A stretch of 64,000 nucleotides of DNA from Oceanospirillaceae bacterium (GTDB taxonomy: Bacteria; Pseudomonadota; Gammaproteobacteria; Pseudomonadales; Balneatricaceae). Below, one piece after another: positions 62,038 to 64,000 of this stretch. The position numbers were made by a program, and so were the translations under genes. Position 1 is the stretch's first letter. Each line of letters begins with the position of its first letter. The notes beneath the pieces were generated by a model. The model was not told the origin of the DNA, did not search any database, and saw only the letters and a list, made by a program, of their open reading frames with translations. Location: the NCBI GenBank assembly GCA_013373085.1, contig JABXIM010000028.1:1-64000 (forward strand). Reading direction: 5' to 3'.

Positions 62038-62850
62038 TCAGACCGAATGGTCCGGATCGCCCGAAAGATAGCCCCCCAGCACACGGAAAACAGCGTCGGA
62101 GGTATTGCGCCCGGCAAGTCCGTCTTCGCGCAAAAAAACGTCGGGAAAGCGATTCAGCCCCTGCTGTAACAACAGCGCGTTGGCGTCGTAGCGATCCGGC
62201 CCCCAGACCACCAGCGGTCCCTTTGACGCAGCAGCATCGGTCGACGCCGCAGTTGTCGGGGCGGCGGCGACCGCCAGCCCGGACTCGCGTTCTTCGAGGC
62301 GGCGCAGCAGCACGGCAGCACCCAGCTGCTGGGAGACCGCGCTGTCGGACCAACGCCCATCGGCCACGTACTTGCCTGCGCTGTAAAGCTGTGAACCGCT
62401 CCAGAGATACGGACTCAGCACCTCCGGATGGTACTTGCGGTAACCCCAGCCGTTGTAACGCTCGAGCTGGTATAGGGTGCCCGCGAGGCTCCAGTCGTGC
62501 CAGTCGTCCAGCCCCTTGAAGGTCAGGGCGTCGCGGGCGCTCTCCTCCCAGGTGAACGGCGGACTGCCTTCCGACGGCCGCCCCTTGGGTACCCGGACCG
62601 TCCGCCGACTGAGGCTGTCGCCATTGTGCAGATGGCGACTGAAATTGAGCGAAGCCTCCATGTTGTGGATAACCGCCACGAAGCTCCAGGGAATGCCCAG
62701 CCCTTCGGTCGCCACCTCGTAACGGGCGCGGTTGGCGATCAGCTTGTCGACGATATCGTCCACCGTCGCCTGCCGCTCCGGCCTTATCCGGCATGCATCG
62801 AACAGGCGCCGATACTCGGCCGCCAGCGCTTCGGTCAGTTTGACACTCAT
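62038..62850 (-). CDS. Lysozyme-like protein of unrecognised family
   Basis: The 270-residue protein holds IPWSFVAVIHNMEASLNFSRHLHNGDSL, then LYQLERYNGWGYRKYHPEVLSPYLWSGSQLY and WSDSAVSQQLGAAVLLRRL. These resemble cyanobacterial and phage-like peptidoglycan hydrolase segments, where a Glu near the first motif is catalytic (here MEAS). An Ala-rich linker (about 195-215) separates a C-terminal region (VFLREDGLAGRNTSDAVFRVLGGYLSG). No signal peptide is present, so export would need another route. The gene is convergent with the Bcr/CflA gene. Confidence 0.6.
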   Translation of the reverse strand: MSVKLTEALAAEYRRLFDACRIRPERQATVDDIVDKLIANRARYEVATEGLGIPWSFVAVIHNMEASLNFSRHLHNGDSLSRRTVRVPKGRPSEGSPPFTWEESARDALTFKGLDDWHDWSLAGTLYQLERYNGWGYRKYHPEVLSPYLWSGSQLYSAGKYVADGRWSDSAVSQQLGAAVLLRRLEERESGLAVAAAPTTAASTDAAASKGPLVVWGPDRYDANALLLQQGLNRFPDVFLREDGLAGRNTSDAVFRVLGGYLSGDPDHSV

Positions 62851-62901
62851 TTCGTTTCCTCCCGGGAGACAGGGGCCCGAACAGCTGGCCCTTGTTGTGT
62901 T

Positions 62902-63558
62902 CTAACGCCAGGGATCAACCCGCAGAACCAGCTCGGCACTAAGACCGGGCCGTACCCGGGCACCGGTTCCAATCGGTACCCTGACCTCACGTCGGCCATG
63001 GCCAAGATCCTTGATTGGCAGGGACCGCGTCGCGACGCCATGTCCGTTTTCCCGGGCACTGCCGTACCGTACCGTGCCGTCCCGTACCGCAAAGGTATAG
63101 CTTTCGCTGAACAGGAACCCTTCGACGTAATCATCGAACCAGAAGCGGTTATCGATCTCGAACTGGGGCACCCGCACCGCCAGATCCAGCCCAAACGTCA
63201 GGGCAGTACCACGGGTGATGGCCGCACGGGAGAGATAGCCGCTGAACAGGTATACCGCCTTGCCCGCACCGATCAGCTCGTCATAGGTCTTGAGTATCGC
63301 GGACTCCTGATCGAAGCGACGCTCGTTCAGGGTATAGGTCGCGGCTCCCCGGACACGGGCGGTGGCATCGATGTAATAGGAGCCCCGCACCTTGTGGCCA
63401 CGATCCTTCTGCTCCTGAACCGCCTTTGGCAGCAGCAGTTCCCGGAACTCCAACGTTGCGCTCACCCGCAGGTCCCCGAACAGGAAACGCTGCAGGTTCT
63501 GATAGCCGGACTCCGAGTTGACGATGCCGTAATGGCCGGAATGACTGCGATGGGTCAC
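62902..63558 (-). CDS. Lipase-like protein, C-terminal part (after frameshift)
   Basis: The 218-residue frame starts at a GTG and reads VTHRSHSGHYGIVNSESGYQNLQRFLFGD, which fits the catalytic-His region of an alpha/beta hydrolase rather than an independent start. It then has a long region of unrecognised beta-rich sequence ending VLRVDPWR. The preceding frame ends 4 bases into it (GTGA). It is most likely the 3' part of the neighbouring gene shifted by one base. Confidence 0.6.
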   Translation of the reverse strand: MTHRSHSGHYGIVNSESGYQNLQRFLFGDLRVSATLEFRELLLPKAVQEQKDRGHKVRGSYYIDATARVRGAATYTLNERRFDQESAILKTYDELIGAGKAVYLFSGYLSRAAITRGTALTFGLDLAVRVPQFEIDNRFWFDDYVEGFLFSESYTFAVRDGTVRYGSARENGHGVATRSLPIKDLGHGRREVRVPIGTGARVRPGLSAELVLRVDPWR

Positions 63559-64000
63559 GGCACGGGGGCCCCGCGGACCCAGGCGTTTTCCATCAGCACC
63601 AGGCCGTCGCTCAGGGGGCCTGTGGTTTGCCGGGCGAGGCCGAAGAACGCCTTGTAGTCGCGATAGTTCGAGCCGATAAAGCAGAAAAAACGCTCCGGCG
63701 GGAAGGCGTCACCAAGTTCGTTGGCTCCCTGCCGATCGGACAGGCCGAGATAGTCGCGAATTCTATCCCGGTCGAAATTGCCGAGCTGCAGCCGGTCGAA
63801 CGCGCCGATATCCGGTACGTTGATACCGAGGATATCGATGCCGTTATGCGGCGTGCCGTAGGTAAAGACCTTTTCCACCAGACTGTCGTTCGGCTTTCCC
63901 GGCACCAGTTCCAGCCCGGGGTTATCCGTGGGGTCCGGTGCGCCGGCACGACAGATTTGCTGCAGGTAACAGCGGCACACCAGCCCTCCCATCGAGTGCG
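63555..64000 (-). CDS. Alpha/beta-hydrolase (lipase/esterase-like), partial and frameshifted
   Basis: The frame is open to the window edge. It reads HSMGGLVCRCYLQ, the nucleophile-elbow motif (catalytic Ser in GHSMGG-type), then VFTYGTPHNGIDI and ENAWVRGAPVP before a TGA at 63555. The sequence in the other frame, HRSHSGHYG, would supply the catalytic His if a single C were added in the C5 run at about 63566-63570. So a frameshift or sequencing error splits one gene. The protein probably acts as a lipase; its N-terminus is outside the window. Confidence 0.65.
   Translation of the reverse strand, partial: HSMGGLVCRCYLQQICRAGAPDPTDNPGLELVPGKPNDSLVEKVFTYGTPHNGIDILGINVPDIGAFDRLQLGNFDRDRIRDYLGLSDRQGANELGDAFPPERFFCFIGSNYRDYKAFFGLARQTTGPLSDGLVLMENAWVRGAPVP

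Noticed and set aside
63540..63575. Programmed -1 ribosomal frameshifting in the lipase-like gene
   Set aside because: No X-XXY-YYZ heptamer in the right frame and no convincing downstream pseudoknot was found. A real indel or read error in the C run is more likely.
1..64000. tRNA, rRNA, prophage and transposase genes
   Set aside because: I looked for tRNA-like cloverleaf ends, rRNA motifs, integrases and transposase motifs by eye and recognised none. Only a tool such as a covariance-model search could exclude small RNA genes.

Overview
The window looks like a chromosomal segment of a GC-rich, heterotrophic gammaproteobacterium. The lineage cue is gene order: aroQ-accB-accC, then prmA, a zinc-ribbon protein, dusB-fis, purH and purD run in the arrangement usual for that class. 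Nearly all coding sequence is housekeeping or transport. I found no tRNA, rRNA, CRISPR array, prophage or insertion-sequence transposase. The genus cannot be fixed from this alone.

Layout. 1-1.4 kb: threonine catabolism (tdh-kbl). 1.5-3.9 kb: a YceH-like protein, two tandem glycine-zipper envelope proteins and a glutathione S-transferase. 4-7 kb: a hydantoin/allantoin-type racemase, an NCS1 permease and a second, exported racemase homologue lacking both catalytic cysteines; two TTGTTAACAA palindromes sit upstream. 7.4-12.3 kb: a small conserved protein, a four-unit 40-bp periodic repeat, a HlyU-family protein, a cysteine synthase-glutaredoxin fusion, a stand-alone encapsulin-type ferritin (EncFtn) and an Atm1-like ABC exporter. 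This grouping suggests iron/sulfur handling. 12.4-18.8 kb: two tandem cyclic-nucleotide-domain proteins, a CopD-like membrane protein, the cis/trans fatty-acid isomerase Cti and a DegP/DegQ protease with a possible HPF-like neighbour. 19-27 kb: an MdlAB exporter pair and a three-gene lipoprotein/ABC (AttH-like) operon.

27-31.7 kb: an exported intradiol dioxygenase, a thiol dioxygenase, a MoxR-VWA pair preceded by tandem mini-ORFs, and a universal stress protein. 31.8-36.3 kb: a SulP transporter and nucleobase salvage (uraA-upp, hpt). 36.3-38.3 kb: an orphan ParA and a DUF2333 protein. 38.6-47.6 kb: the conserved aroQ to purD block. 47.9-54.2 kb: a LysE/RhtB exporter, a TPR lipoprotein, and leucine dehydrogenase with a branched-chain 2-oxoacid dehydrogenase E1a-E1b-E2 operon. 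54.4-59.3 kb: the prkA-yeaH-spoVR stress module. 59.3-64 kb: a HIT protein, a glycerophosphodiesterase, a Bcr/CflA exporter with a terminator in its leader, a lysozyme-like protein and a lipase-like gene split by a frameshift and cut by the window edge.

Dispersed through intergenic space are short inverted-repeat elements built on GTAGGATGGGT...ACCCATCCTAC, some of which supply the stop codons of neighbouring genes. There are also two heptanucleotide tandem repeats, a 66-bp direct repeat and several long hairpins. Coordinates of starts were chosen from ribosome-binding sites and family N-termini. Every function is by recognition of sequence motifs, with no database search.
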